DNA from: Pseudisothecium myosuroides
Lineage: Eukaryota; Streptophyta; Bryopsida; Hypnales; Lembophyllaceae
Assembly (NCBI GenBank): GCA_951799445.1
Contig: OX637295.1
Location: 21,266,001-21,330,000 of the forward strand
Direction: 5' to 3'
DNA: 64,000 bases
Part shown: positions 1-12,947 of the stretch, one piece after another
Layout of the letters: every line of letters starts with the position of its first letter
How positions within the stretch are numbered: position 1 is the stretch's first letter
Notes under the pieces: model-generated
The model's input: the letters and a program-made list of their open reading frames with translations, nothing else
Told to the model about the DNA's origin: nothing
Databases searched by the model: none
Translations under genes and position numbers: made by a program

Positions 1-1700
1 TTTAATTGAACCAGATCAAAATCAATGACAAATGGATAAATGGATGGAATTCTAGCAATAAGAATTCACAATTTTAGTGTAAATTTAGAATTAAACAAAA
101 AATCACCACTTAGAATTCTTTTAACATATAGCTAAAAAGATCATTTATAAATATACATCATGAAACACAAAACATCAATCTCCTTTGGAAACCCATTACA
201 AATGCTGAATAGCATATTAAAATTAAAGTAGATAAATACATGGTCAATGACCAAGAGATCAACACAAGGTGAAAAAAGGGTTGCAGTAAAAACCACATAG
301 GAAAAACCTAATAGGGAAAAAAGTACACTTGTAGCCATGCTCCAAAACAAGCAAAGACAAGGAGAAGATGGGAGGGAGAAAAAAAAAACCTCATGAGAAA
401 AGAAAAGAGGCACCGCAATGGAAGGAGAAAATTGCAGTGATAACAAGGGAAAGGGATATAGAAGGAAGACCGTTAGGGGAGTGTAGTGCCAATGCATGCT
501 ATTATTGGACTTGGAATAGAAGATGTCCAACATCCAAACTATCTTGAATGAGGAAATCAAAATGTCCAACTTGGTGGTAAGGTGATCATGCTTGAAGACT
601 GAGCACTATAACCAAATCCAATGTTACAACACCAAGCATAGAAAATAATAGACCCATCAAAGGTAGCGGAGTTACCAAAAGTTTCTTCACACCATGCCAC
701 CCAATAGAACCAAAGAATAGCCATGCATAAAAGGTCCCATGTTCATCATCAACCATAATGCGAAAGCCAACATCTCAATCATATTGTGTCATTGGTCAAT
801 AAGAAGACAATTATAACCAATAATCCTTCTCAATTTAAACCCTTCAATCAACCCATAATCCTTCTCCTCATTCTAAACCCTTAGATGAAGCACAAAGTAC
901 AAATATGAACACAGAAAGACTTGGCAGTATGTCTGATAACGCTCTCAAGCCTCCAAGCTCTCAAGCAGAATTTACTCACTTCTATCTGCAGCAGTGCTTA
1001 AAAGCTCTGCTGATTGCACCCTAGATTCAACTCCAACCTCGCATCCCTGTCAAGGACCTCACTTGACAACTAGCTTGACATTTAGCAACGAGGTGTTTTT
1101 CATGTCAGCTTACTGTCTTTTGCTCAGAGCAAGCCATTTGAAAACTTGCCACACAATTCAAATATGGATTCAAGAGTGCAGAGACTCTAAGAGCAGCGAC
1201 CGCCTTGGACCCAACTGCTAATCCAAGAGTATCCAAGATGCTCCTGAATTCTCTGACATCTTTCTCCAGCACGAGAAAGAAGACTCTTTCCCATCATAAG
1301 TTCGAGAATAAAAGAGTTCTTCCTCCGCTAGCTAACTATTATACGCAAGTGTAGTTACTGTCAACCACTCATAATGCAGCAACAGCGAAAGAGTGGGTGG
1401 GCAACACTGCTCTAGAATGTTAGATGCGTCTTACACTGTCATCTTTGCTTCGTAACCTCAACTCCCTTCATTTCTGTTGTTCGTCATGTGTCAAAACCAC
1501 CTTCAATTTTGGTAGATTTCTTAAGAGAGCAGGGCCACCATATCACAGTCTGGGATAGCGCACTGCGGCGAATATGGACAAAACCTGTCCAAGATATTCA
1601 TAACCAGCATTCTCGGCACCAAATTCTTGATGAAAACAGTTGATTGCCAAACCCTAAATTAACTCACGGCACCAGAACTGAAACGACGAAAGATGTAGAA
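1..1700. other. AT-rich flank, no gene recognised
   Basis: I see no convincing gene here. A 142-codon minus-strand frame at 141-569 is hydrophobic and low-complexity and has no recognisable motif. From about 900 the base composition becomes less AT-rich. That part may include the 3' untranslated region of the minus-strand cyclin gene that ends at 1774. Confidence 0.4.
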
Positions 1701-1773
1701 ATGATGCTGTTGATAGACATAACCTGTCAAGATCCTCCGCCTTGAATTGCATCACAGCCAATCCACATGGACT

Positions 1774-3911
1774 TCAACGACTAGGTGGAGAATCTCTGGC
1801 AAAATAGTGAGACAGAGGCCTTTGGTACTGGAGAGAAGTTGGATTTCTGCCCATATACGACACTTGGGGTCCAGGCGGAGGTCGCTTCGACTTAAACCTG
1901 GGGGACATGTCTTGAGGAGTCGAGGGAGCAGTCCCACGAGGAGTTCTGGGAGCACTGCCAAATGCAGGCAAGCTTCGTTCTATGCGTTCTGGCTTTTTCT
2001 CAAGGGCAGGTATGTCTCTCTCAAGATAAGCACAGTAGCTTTCGAACACACTGATCGTGACACACAACTTGAAATCCAGCCGGAACAAGAATTCGAGCTC
2101 CAGGCGATTCAACTCGACCACACTCACACCTCCAACTCTTGCAAAGAATGCGTTGTTGAAGTGCCTGCAGACAAGAAATTGCAAGTCAAGATCGAGGCTG
2201 TTAACATAAGAGCTCAAAAGTAGATTCCACAAATTCGACTACCAGAAATACAAACACAAGAAGCATTTTGTATTAAAGCAACCATGAAAACAAGAACATG
2301 CCGCAATGTTCACAAGCACAAGACAATGACAATTTACTAGCTTAATTACGGCACTTGGAATCTGTAATTTATAAGGTAGAAGATTCCAAAACTGCAAGGA
2401 AACTGATCCTGTCTCCTGTACTGATCAAACCCTATTACCAACAGCAAGAACTCAATTCATGCACTAGGTAAGCCTTCAATTAGCAAGTGGAGAAAGCATG
2501 ATTGGCTAGATGTCCACTTATCTTTGAATGGAAATGGGGTTGTCTACTATCTGTTCAATAATAGTCTACAACCTCCCCACAGAAATCTTTACACAGTGAT
2601 AAAAATTTGATCCAAAGAGAATTTGGCTATTGTGCCCAAAGTGATATCTCCACAGCTCTAAAGTGATCTCCGAATGAAAGTACACTCCTACATATTGGTC
2701 TAAATGACTAAAGTGACGGAAACAGTATCGTGTACCTTACAGAGCAGAACTATAACTTCACAATGGTCAAGAGAATCCACACTATTAAGAGTACCGATTT
2801 GTTCTGATCTGTTAAATAAAGACAGAATGGGATCCCCATTAAAATATGGACTTCTGTCCTCGCAACAAATACGACCAGCACGACTGACGCAGAATCTCGA
2901 AAGGACGTCATCATTCTAGAACTCATTTACCAGATCGTATTAATTCTTAAAAGTGACAATGAGCTGGAGCTGCGGCCTCCAATTCGGAACAGTATCACAT
3001 GCACGAAGAATAGGTTCCATCAACCCAATACCAATGCTGTCCACTCAAGAAGATATGGAAAGAACAGCCGATTGAAGTAATTGCAGGAAACCTATATTCC
3101 ACACACAACTCATCTTGAAAATTTACCTATCACCTTTGCAAAAAATATCTTTTTGTGCAGCACGTCAAGCTCAAGATGGAAAGTACGGCACTTTTATTAC
3201 TCAATTCAGCCTTGTTTACCCATGCATTCTACAGTGTCCGTCAAGGTCTTGGTCTATGAACACAAAAAATACTTGATACCGAGAAGCGTTAGAAACGCGC
3301 AACTTCCCCACTTCTCTAGAATGTAACCTACCCTCAACCCCAGGATTTAAGGAAGAATAAAGAAGAATATAACATATGGAAAAGCCCAATTAAATCTCTC
3401 GCTGCAATGGCTCCACTCTGGTTGTGTGAACTTACACATCATCAAGCATTTTGGTGGCCACGAGGACGCTTGTCACCAGCAGCCTGTGCACGTTGAGAGA
3501 AGTGACGAGCAAATCGGGTTGCCGATGGATGAGGCGATCAAGGAAAACGTACCCCACGACAAAGCATGACGGACTGCAACTAGTGTACTTAAAAATCCGC
3601 TCCAAATATTTCGCAATACTAATATTAGGAGCCCTCAATCCGTGAAATATCGTCAGCTTCTTCCCCCGCTGCGACGGCGCGCTAGCCAATTGCTCATTCC
3701 TGGCGACGAGGCGGTCCAGCACAGCCGCCAGTACACTCAAAACCTTGGGGGTCTCTCTCTCCGAAGATGCTTCGTCGGGGGCTTCGAAGGACGAGCCCTC
3801 AGAGCTCTTCACAGTGCTCACAATCAACTGCATCCGCAAGGCCTCTACATCATCGTCCTCATGTGCTGTTGTCTTTCCGTTGTACCCCAGCGTTCTGCCC
3901 TCGGGCGGCAT
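1774..3911 (-). CDS. P/U-type (PHO80-like) cyclin, copy 1, two exons
   Basis: Exon 1 is 3911-3436 and exon 2 is 2164-1774, giving 288 residues. The intron (3435-2165, about 1.27 kb) has a GTAAGT donor and a TGCAG acceptor and joins D-D-V to H-F-N-N in frame. The cyclin box covers roughly residues 55-210. It contains the PHO80/cyclin-U signature: SIxKYLERIFKYTSCSPSC at about 98-116, FLDRLIHRQP at 123-132, VHRLLVTSVLVATK at 141-154, then FNNAFFARVGGVS after the splice. Proteins of this family bind a cyclin-dependent kinase (CDKA type in plants) and act in cell-cycle or phosphate/nutrient signalling; the precise partner is inference. The N terminus (1-54) is acidic and the C-terminal tail is Pro/Ser/Arg-rich and not conserved. 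A related gene lies at 41076-42757 on the same strand. The ATG at 3911 matches the MPP start proposed for that gene. Confidence 0.88.
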
Positions 3912-5370
3912 CCTCCTTGACTTGTACGCCCTCTCACCCTGTTTCCAGTCTCCGTCCAGGGTGCTCTAGTCCTACCCTGCTTAGGAGTCCTCATACTCTG
4001 CTCATGACCACGCACGGTACCTGTCCATCATGCTCCATGATCCTCAATGCGCGAAGATTTCGAATTTCATTACCTCGCCATCTCCACCAAGTTCGCATAA
4101 CCATGCGACAAAACGGCATCCTCATAACCACACCATATAATCATTCTTAACTCCTCTTCAGAATATCAAAGACGAAGACGCACTCATCAGCAGCAGCCAG
4201 TTCCGACTTCCGAGCATCCGCCTCAAACCGGTTCGAGAGCACACACCGAATTGCGCGCTGGAAACGCGAAAAAGTAGGTCACTAAAGCCAATTTTTTTGA
4301 AACAATGAGATAGAGGGAGGCAGACTAGGTGTGACAAAAGTGAGAGCTGACGAACGACAACTAAGCTTAACAGAGAATGCTAGAGTTGTTGCCTTGTCAT
4401 CCAGAAAGTGAAACATGGAAGCCAAAGGAAACTGGTTAGTGGTTACCCCAGGAAAGCTAGTCAGCTGGTGCCTGGCGTGGCAGAGCACAGGCAGAACTGC
4501 AACAGTAAAGATATCAGGTTGGACAGCCTAAAAGCCAAAGATCGCATAAAAAGTAAGTTAAAACATTCAAGCAGGCGACGCACGAAGATCACAGCCAGTC
4601 CGCAAGGTCCGCCTTTCACCTCCCGCCTTGCGATCAGGATAACGATCTGCCCTCCCGCCTTCGCTGGAAAAGCATAGCGCATTGGGTGGATTCCAACCAA
4701 TTTAGGGCGCTGATGACGGGCTGCGTAGGGCGTAGCTCTTGACTCCGAATTCCAACCTCCTCGGAGGTTGAGTAATTTAAGTTGTTGGCAAACAACCATC
4801 TGCAGGTCAGAGCAGATTTCCATATCGTCCCCTAGCTATGCCTTCGAATTTTAATTGCGCAAAATGAGAAATTAACTTAAATCACAGCGAAGGAAACAAT
4901 GGCATCAAAACGTTCGGTAAGTTAAGTCGATCCTCCCTTAAGGCACCCGAATCGTCCTCGAGAAAGCTGACAGAGGCCGGCAGAGGACAATAATAGAAAG
5001 TGAAATTAAACACAACGTGAAAGTTGCTGCAACGAGGAAAGATCACTGGCTGAAATCCTTCCACACGGGTAAACTGTGGACTTGGCAACAAACGAAAAGC
5101 AAGGCCCTGCGAGTTGCAGCGTTGCAGAAACGTTACGATGAGCACTTTTGCAAAGAAATCCACCTCCATTCGCGGAGAATTCTTTTTTGACATTAAAAAA
5201 TCAGAAAATATAGTGATGGAATTTGCCTGTTCCAGAAAGTGAACGTATAACCTGCACGTCATTTTCTTGATGTTACTGCGGCTGAAAAGCTTTGAGCAAA
5301 CATCACCGTCACAAACAGCGTACAGTAGTTGTGATATCCATTCATGTCTGACAAGAAAGGGTTCAATAAT
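3912..5370. other. Upstream region of cyclin copy 1
   Basis: Moderately GC-rich sequence upstream of the minus-strand cyclin start, so promoter and 5' leader are the likely content. Minus-strand open frames at 4461-4823 and 4882-5379 have no recognisable domain and no coding-like composition. I do not call them genes. Confidence 0.35.
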
Positions 5371-5933
5371 GCAGTGCAAGTGATGACGCTGGAGTTTAGT
5401 GAGGACTACGTTAACAGACAGGTAATCAAGTCGAAAATGAAAACGAAATATTCAATGAGTTCCAAAATAAAAACGAACAAATTGTCCAATCGTCGCAACA
5501 GAAATTCTATCAAACGCGAACACTCCAGAAAATGACGGAGGCAACGGAAAGTACGAGATATAATGCAGTGCAAGTGATGAGGCTGGAGCTTAGCGGGAAT
5601 TAACACAAGGTACTGTAATCAAGTTGAATCTCGTTGAAATGCAAATGAACTGTCCAATGTGTTCCAAAACAGTAAATAAAATGAAATTGAACGAATTAGC
5701 CAATTGTTGCAACAGATATTTATCTGACAGAGGCACGAAATGTAATGCAGTGCAAATGATGAGGCTGGAGTTTAGTAACGATTAACACATAGTTAATCAA
5801 GTTGAAGCTCCTTGAAATGCAAATGAACTGCTCAATGCGCTCCAAAAAAATTAATCTAAAATCGAACGAATTAGCCAATTATTGCTACAGAAATGTTATC
5901 AAGCGCGAACACTCCAGAAATTAAACTGACAGA
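5371..5933. repeat. Tandem repeat, about 3 copies of a 182-194 bp unit
   Basis: Units start with GCAGTGCAAGTGATGA or a close variant at 5371, 5565 and 5747, so the periods are 194 and 182 bp. Shared internal landmarks are CTGGAGTTTAG, AATCAAGT, CGAACTCCAG-like ends and a CCAATTGTTGCAACAG-type block. The copies are diverged by substitutions and small indels. The array lies about 1.5 kb upstream of cyclin copy 1. Confidence 0.8.
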
Positions 5934-6829
5934 AATCACGAAAATCTTCCTCGGCCTGGGAAATCGAACATAACTTGGTACAACACACCACGACTCCGCT
6001 CGATCGACGGGACCGGACAACCGGCCGAAATTCGAATTGAAATTAAAATTATAAAATAGACGTCGGTCGGGAGAGCGCAAATGACAGATGAGCGCAACAA
6101 TGATGGTGGCGATCGTGGCAGAGCACTTCTGGAGCAACACTGACTGACGGCAAGCCCTCCCTCGGGCTTCTGAAGCTCTGCTGCTGCCTGGTCGCGGAGC
6201 ACGCTGGCTTCATATTAGCGGACCCTAGGGTCTGCACCTCCAGAGCGGCCGGCTGCGACACTCTGCCCGAAAGGCTTCCTCCCAACGCCACTGCTGCCGT
6301 CTCTTGGCGTTATTCACCATTAAGCCTTGAAAGGATCTGGGAAGCCCACTTTTGGTCGCAACGTGGTGCTTTGGGTGTATTTGTCGAAGAAGGTGCATGA
6401 TGAATTGTAGGGAGGTATAACTTACTACCAGCTCATTCCAGGCCAAATGGAAGCAAGCTCATTGTGGGCAAAATTCTATTAAGGAGGGAGCATTCTTAAC
6501 CATTTGTTTAAGCTATGGAAAGCAAACCATGAAGCTGATGTGGAAAATAAATAGATAGAAGGGAAGACAAATGGGAGAGTGTGTAAGATCTCCAAAGAAA
6601 AAACTCTTTAATTCAAAAAAATGCCTTCAAAACTCTTTTGGTTGAAGTGCAAATACGAAAAGCACCCTAAACTAATGCTTAATGGCTCCATTTCCAAATA
6701 CAAATCATATATAATCCAACGGCCACAAGACCACCTAATGGTTGGAGTTTGGACACGCGATGGGTGGATTGGGGGGCAATCAAAGGGAACGGATTCTAAT
6801 ACATGGAGGGAAATGGGTGCTCCTACCTT
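5934..6829. other. Unassigned GC-richer stretch
   Basis: The section 5940-6470 is noticeably GC-richer than the surrounding repeats and has overlapping minus-strand open frames (6049-6291, 6225-6446) without recognisable motifs. It could be a distal promoter or first untranslated exon of cyclin copy 1, or an old gene fragment. Nothing firmer can be said. Confidence 0.25.
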
Positions 6830-7000
6830 AAGGCAAGTACCCCCAAAGCCGCCACTTTTTGTTGCTAAGCTTGGTTACTATTGTTAAATTGGTCAAATTT
6901 TCATATGTTCTTGTTAGCAAGTGAAAGGAGGTTCCAACGCACCAAAGAACATGGCATTTGGATATTGTATGCAAAAGTTATTAACCTGTATTCGATGCGG
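6830..7000 (+). repeat. Dispersed repeat family C, copy 1
   Basis: Contains CCGCCACTTTTTG, a TGGTTACTATTGTTA block, AAGTGAAAGGAGGTTCCAAC and GGCATTTGGATATTGTATGC in that order. The same order is found at 28627-29099 (tandem dimer) and 43705-43920. It has no coding content. Confidence 0.8.
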
Positions 7001-7061
7001 CGGACGTTTCGTGTCCGATGGATGATAAGGAATTCTTCTTTGACCCCCAAATGTACAGAAC

Positions 7062-7996
7062 TTAACCTCTAAAGGACCGAGGCCTTTTTTTTTGCCAAAA
7101 AACACTAAAAACTACTATTTCTAAAGCAAAGAGTAAAAAAAAATTAAAATTGTTTTTTTTTTTTCACATCTAACCATAGGATCTTACACCTAACTAGTAT
7201 TAAAAAGTGTGGGAAAATTTTCAAAAATTTTGACCGCATAGATTGCAAGATATTTGAGTTTAAAGTGAAAAAAACAAGTTTTTCAGCACATTGCGGGACT
7301 AGAATTTTTTACTTTGAACATTTTTCACTTAAAATTTTTGCACTACAGAGTTTTGAGCTTTAAATCTTTATAGTGGAGAATTGAGTTGAGAGTTGAGGAA
7401 ATAAATAAATGAATAAAAATTCATTATCATTCTTAAAAAAATTGTTAAGTAGAAGTAGGTACAAGATAGAAGGAAAATCTAAAATATTCATATATTTTAG
7501 ATGGAATTAAAATGCAGTAATCCCAATGACGAGATTGTTCTAGCAAGTAAACTAAAGCATGCAAAAAAAAGGAAATTTGAAAAATTTGAAAAATTGCATT
7601 TAGAAATGAATCTTACAAGTTATATTTTTTAAGAAGATGCTCTAACTGCCCGAAAAACAAGAATGTCCATAACTTTTTCATAACAAATCCAAATGAAATG
7701 AATCAAATGATAGACAAAAATATAATCTATGAGAAAAAAAATATTTAAAAAAAAATTCAAATTTTGGAAAAAAAAATTTGTTGCCCGAGCTGCCCCCCAT
7801 CCCTTGTTTTGAGCTTATTTGGTCAAAACTTTTTTTCCCGGGCACCGATTGTGAAAAAAATTATATTTCCTTGAAGCTAATCAACTTTTCTACCTCCATT
7901 AAAAGTTTCAAAAAATCAGGAGAAAATTTCAGCCCATAGGTACCTGCCCAAAAACGCATTTGTCCCTCGAAGGGACAATGGTCCTTTAGGGGTTAA
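7062..7996 (+). mobile_element. TTAA-flanked inverted-terminal-repeat element, copy 1 (935 bp)
   Basis: Starts TTAACCTCTAAAGGACCGAG and ends GGTCCTTTAGGGGTTAA, so the ends are inverted repeats flanked by TTAA. The interior is AT-rich and non-coding. It shares ordered blocks with the other copies: AACCATAGGATCTTACACC, GACCGCATAGATTGCAAGAT, GTTAAGTAGAAGTAGGTAC, AAGATGCTCTAACTGCCCG, GTCCATAACTTTTTCAT and CTGCCC near the 3' end. A TTAA target with ends of the form CCCC...GGGG is the hallmark of the piggyBac superfamily. Assignment to it is inference because no transposase is encoded. Confidence 0.85.
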
Positions 7997-9350
7997 ATGT
8001 ACACCACTAGTAAAATTTTGTCCACGGTGGGCATATTTCCATTAGGCCTAGAATGGAGTAATTTACCTTATATAGTATAGTAGAAAAGGGAGCAAACATA
8101 ATTTTCATACAATGAAAGAAATAGTGGGGATGAAAAAAAAAACTAGACATTTCTAGTCTTTGGTCTATCCAAACAAACTAAGTCTAACGGGAATTCTTTC
8201 AAAATTGTATTTTTAGCAACTTAAAAATACATAGTTCAATGTAGTGTGATTGAGAATACAAAATAATTACAATGATCCCAATTTTTTTGAAGATGTTTCA
8301 AACAATATGCTAATAATATCAATTGTTAAATTTCAAAAATTGACATATTTATAAATTTATAAATTTTTTGTAGGATCCAATTTGGTCAATTTTGGCTCTC
8401 TACTTCTTCTATTTGAATGTGTGTACAAATTTGAGAGAGGTTTTTATTTCTCATTTTTTTAAATTAAAAAATACTACATTATTTTACCTATGACTCCAAT
8501 ACAATTTTTTTTTTGGGGGGGGAAAACAATATTCATTTTTTTATAAATTTTCTTCCCCAAAAGTTGCCTGTAAGTTGATCATCCAAAATTGTTATAATTA
8601 AAAAAAATCCAACAAAATTGTCCACAATTAATTCCATGCATACTAGACAAAGTAGTCGTTATTTTTGTATGGTTAAAATTACAAATTTCAAGCATACTCA
8701 TGTGCAAAAAAATATCAAAGTGGGACAATTCATTGAAAACTTCCAATGTCAAGAAGTTATAGTCTTTGAGGGATTAAAATGTAACTATGTTAAAGGCACA
8801 ACCATATTACAAAATAAACGAATAATTACCAAATTCATGAATGTATATGTGCATTTTCCACATTTAAAAAAAAAATCTTTGAGGTTTGAGAAGCCTAATT
8901 GAGGTCACAACTTAATGTTTTTTCTACGTTTGATATAGAATGTCCATAAATGAACAAAAACAATAGTGTTAAAAGTTTGTCTTCATTTCAAGACATGTTC
9001 AATGACATTGGATACTTCCAATTTGTATCATCACCTGTCATATTTTTGAAAAGCTACAAAATAGTCATGTATCTTTATAGCATGGTGTGGTATTTTATTA
9101 GAATGGTGTCATATTTTAAGGATAAGATTTAATATGACATTCAAAAAACGCTAGTTGTTTAATTAGCAATCCAAACCTATATATTTTTCATATGTTAGTA
9201 TATATTTTATTCTAAAAAGAAATATTGGCCATGTATATGGTTTCCTAAGTCTTTAAGGGTTAACTTCGCAAGGTTGCAACTTTATCACAAGCGGTAGTCA
9301 TCCAAAATTATTGTTTTTTTGAATGTATAGGTTCATTTTGTCAAATACAC
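7997..9350. other. AT-rich intergenic sequence
   Basis: No gene is recognised. Includes the family E repeat at 8270-8500. Short plus-strand frames (8618-8902, 8950-9132) are low-complexity and AT-driven. Confidence 0.4.
8270..8500 (+). repeat. Dispersed repeat family E, copy 1
   Basis: Matches 33770-34000 in inverted orientation. Shared blocks are TTTTTTGAAGATGTTTC, CAATATGCTAATAATATCAA, GTAGGATCCAATTTGGTCA and GTGTACAAATTTGAGA. Non-coding. Confidence 0.75.
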
Positions 9351-9900
9351 AAGAATTAGACAACAAGAAGTATAAACGTACACATGAAGTTAGAATTGAA
9401 CTTGATTGATAAGTAGATTGACAAGATACAAGACAAGGCAACATTAAAGATTATTCCAAAACTTATATTAGCGAGACTAAAGAGTCCCTTGTCTTGCTTC
9501 CTACTTATACTAGTAGTTAGAGACTTTGGGAAAGCTTTTAGAAGACTATGGAAGTCTCTAGAAGTCATATAGGAGTCTAAGGAAGTTTCCAAATTACTAT
9601 GAAAGATTCTACAAGGTACTAGAGGACCATAAATGTATCCAAAAAGTCTTTGAATGTCCAGTACATCACATTTCCTTCTAGCAACAAGTTCTAAGAGGAG
9701 CACAAGTAACCATTAATTCACATTGTTTAGAGATCAAGGATATGACAAACAATTTCTTCAAGAGACAACTTTTGATCTCTTAGAAAAGAATGTATATATA
9801 GGGTCACTCAACTAATGATTGTGACCATGATTTCTTTCCTAAAGACAAATCCCAAAATATTGATTGATGTTAGGACCTTCAAAGCATACGTAGAAGGTAA
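9350..9900 (-). mobile_element. Possible degenerate LTR of a Ty3/gypsy element
   Basis: Lies downstream, in minus orientation, of the decayed integrase at 11230-12150, where a 3' LTR is expected. Read on the minus strand it has a TATATATA box near 9795-9802 followed by a low-complexity stretch rich in CTTCTAGAGAC-like motifs (about 9530-9620). Clear LTR ends were not found. The long minus frame at 9356-9703 is treated as incidental. Confidence 0.35.
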
Positions 9901-11229
9901 CTTTTGGGCCATCAGGTTCAAGACTTTCAGCCTGCAACAAGATCCATAAGGTTCAAATGTTGGATAGAAGATTTGCCTTCATCTTAAAGCTATGGTAGTG
10001 AAGGATCTAGACGCTACAATACAATTGGTTTAATAATTGTAACATTGAAAGTTTAGGCTCTGATTGTGGATGTTGTTTGGGATCTTGAAATTCCATAAAA
10101 CCCCTCCAATTAAGCATACTAGAGAAAAAAAGAGGTTTCAAAATTAAGCAAAAATTGCTTGCAAAAGGCTAAAATTCAAAAAGATGCTACAATTTAGAAT
10201 TAAAATTGATATATTTTGAGGTTCCATGGTGGTTGCTTCCTCCTTACATACAACTTTTATATGCCAATGTAGTGGCTTCAACATAAAGTTTCTAAGATTC
10301 TTTATAGTTGAACAAACTTTTTTCTTTCAAGGTATAGTTGATGAAATTCATCAATCTTCTCTGGTGATTGGATGACGTTGGATGAAGGTTCCCATGTGCA
10401 TTTGCTCATAAGCAACTTTTCTAGCAAATGAAATATTTAAATTGTCCTTATTCTAATACATGAGTCTTATATTTCACCAACCTCATATTCCATTTCTTGA
10501 TTGATCTCAATCAGAGCAAGGAGTGAATGACTCTTTCCTCGAATACCTGATTTTCATCTCTTTGAGACCATAGGGTAGTCCAGATTTTCCAAACTGTAAA
10601 GATGTACAATATTTGTACATGTAGCCTAGAATAATGACTTAATGATAATTCTCTAAAAATAGTTGTAAAATATACTCAATAGATCATATGCAAACCACTA
10701 GATCAACTACTGCAATAACTAATATTTTTCAATAAAATTTGAAATTAAAAGTCAATAATTTCTTCTAAAATTGATTATAGATTGAAGTTTAGGGTTTTTC
10801 ATAAGAATTTTTTTCCTTTTGATTCAAAATATTAATTTCTAATTAGAATGATTTTTGAAGATTTTCATTTTCATTTTTTATTCAATTTTTTAGAAGGTCC
10901 ATTTTTTGAACTAAGAAAGTGATTTTTTAATGTCCAATCTACTGGCACCCTTCGAATTATAGAATATTTGCAAAACAAAATTTTTAAAACCTTAATCATA
11001 CAAATGTTAGAAAATAAACACAAATTAAAATCCTTAAAATATCAATCGATGAAAAAAACTATTATTATATGCTTGGGATGTGTTTGTTGTTCAAAATTTG
11101 AATATTTGGTGTTTAAGGGGTTAATAGGCTTTTAAAAATGAAACATAAAAAATTGGATGAACATGCATAGTCATTGGTAGGTCAAGGCGGAAATTAATTG
11201 GATACATTAAGTGTATAATTGGAAATAGT
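9901..11229. other. AT-rich sequence between possible LTR and integrase remnant
   Basis: No gene is recognised. This may be the decayed 3' part of the gypsy element plus later insertions. A TTAAGGGGTTAA-like motif sits at 11114-11124 without an evident partner end. Confidence 0.3.
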
Positions 11230-12150
11230 CAAAGTCTTTGATAATCTTTTCTTTGAAGGCCGTGTTGTTTGTATATGTAAAAGAAGAAGCTAAATTTGGT
11301 CTCCTACTTTGAATTGTATTTGACCTTATAATGTCAGTGTACATGTCTTTATATAAACCTTGGGCCTTTCCTAAATGGAATTTCAACTTTTTGTAGATAG
11401 CTTTTAGATAAACAACTAGATTTTATACAACGGGGATTTTGATATTTTTTTATTTAAAACATATTTGTTTGAGGTTAGCGCTTGTAAATTGAAAAGAAAG
11501 GAATTTATCTTATTAAAGAATGTTTGGCATTAGTCTACACAAACTTGGCAAATAATAGACTGAAATTTGTCCAATTGTCTTAATTATTGGTATACATAGT
11601 TGATATTGCATCTAGATATTACTCCAAGATTTGATTGACTTGTTTTGTTTGTCCAATACTTTCAAGGTGATACGATGATAAAAGATTAATCTTCATTTGT
11701 AAACTTTGAAACAAGCTTTTCTAGAAATTTGATACAAATTGAGTTCTTCAATATAAAATAATGTTGTTTGAAATTCTAGAGATGCGGTAGACGTTGTAAA
11801 CTAAAACTATTTAGTTGCTTTTTTATTTAGATATAGTTTTATTGTTAAGGATGAAGTGTATAATCTTCATGGACCAATCCACTACTCCAAAAATTAAATC
11901 TTTCACATTTGAGATCGTCATCTTTGTAAAAAAATCCATCAATATTGATTGCTATGACCCTTTAGGAATTGGAAGTGGTTGAAATAGTCTATATGATTGA
12001 TGTCTTGGAACTTTTGTTCTTATGCATGTGACACATAACTATACAAATTCCTTCACTAACTTCCACATTTGGGGTCACCAATAATCCCTCAACATTAATT
12101 CTATGATTTTATTTGACTCTAAAATAATATGCAATTGAAAATCATATTGT
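11230..12150 (-). pseudogene. Ty3/gypsy retrotransposon integrase remnant
   Basis: Translating the minus strand across several frames gives a colinear series of gypsy integrase hallmarks broken by stops and frameshifts. At about 12100-12030 is the end of the zinc-binding region (LxLRDYW-PQM-like). At about 12000-11930 is the CxxC-x-R-x-KVPRH-x-PLPIPKGP-like segment leading to SMDF. At about 11680-11540 is the GQT-x-VNQILE segment with a following DNW. At about 11340-11280 is a KVGDQI...TTRPSKK C-terminal segment. In intact elements integrase inserts the cDNA copy. This one cannot be functional: at least three in-frame stops and shifts are visible. The reverse transcriptase was not found upstream (12.2-12.9 kb). 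Confidence 0.8.
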
Positions 12151-12947
12151 ACTTCTAATAGCTTAAAGTCATGAAGGTCCTAGTATAACATATAAAAGGA
12201 ATTTGTAACATGAAAATCATTTTGAAATGTAAAACCGGCATTTGTAATTTGACTAATTTCCCTTGGCTGTATAATATGCAATTAAAAAATGAAACATATA
12301 AGAGATTGCTTGATAGTTCAAATATTACTATATCCATTATTTAATGTTGCATTAATATAATAAAAAGATGATTGAAATATCATTGAATAGTCAAATTATA
12401 TTGCATATAGGGAATAAAATATCAAGTAAAGACAATTTTGAATACTATAATCACCCAACATCCCTATGTAACATTCAACAATGATATTGACTTCTTTGAT
12501 ACTAGCACATTGGAAGAGTTGGAAATGAACTTCAATCTAAAGTTAATATTCAAAACAGACCAACTAAGATGATACCAAATTTGTATTGCTAAGAAACTTG
12601 GAAGAAGGATGTCAAGGACATAAGCAAGAGCCCAATTTCTATTTGTAGATTTTACATGGAGGACACAAGTCTAGGTAATGGTTAGAAATTGATCAGCATT
12701 TAGTAATTAGTATACTTTGTCAAATTCTAGCATCAAGTTTCTACTCCATTTGAAACTCTTGAAAAACTTCCAAAAAATGAGTATTTAATGGCAATTTGAA
12801 GTTGAGACCCTTTAAGTGAACCATATTTTGAATACAAAATATTATGGAAATTCTAGTAATTAATGACCTATAGGTCAAAGTTGGTTCATACATATTTTTA
12901 ATGCATTTACAAGCATAGGGTTTGCTCTTTGTAGATAAAATGTGTAG
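12151..12947. other. AT-rich intergenic sequence
   Basis: No gene is recognised. May hold further unrecognisable upstream parts of the gypsy remnant. I found no reverse-transcriptase motif. Confidence 0.3.

Noticed and set aside
4882..5379. 165-codon minus ORF upstream of cyclin copy 1
   Set aside because: No recognisable domain, its upstream end overlaps the tandem repeat, and composition is not coding-like.
9356..9703. 115-codon minus ORF
   Set aside because: Lies in the possible LTR; low-complexity, and no match to gag, pol or a host protein by eye.
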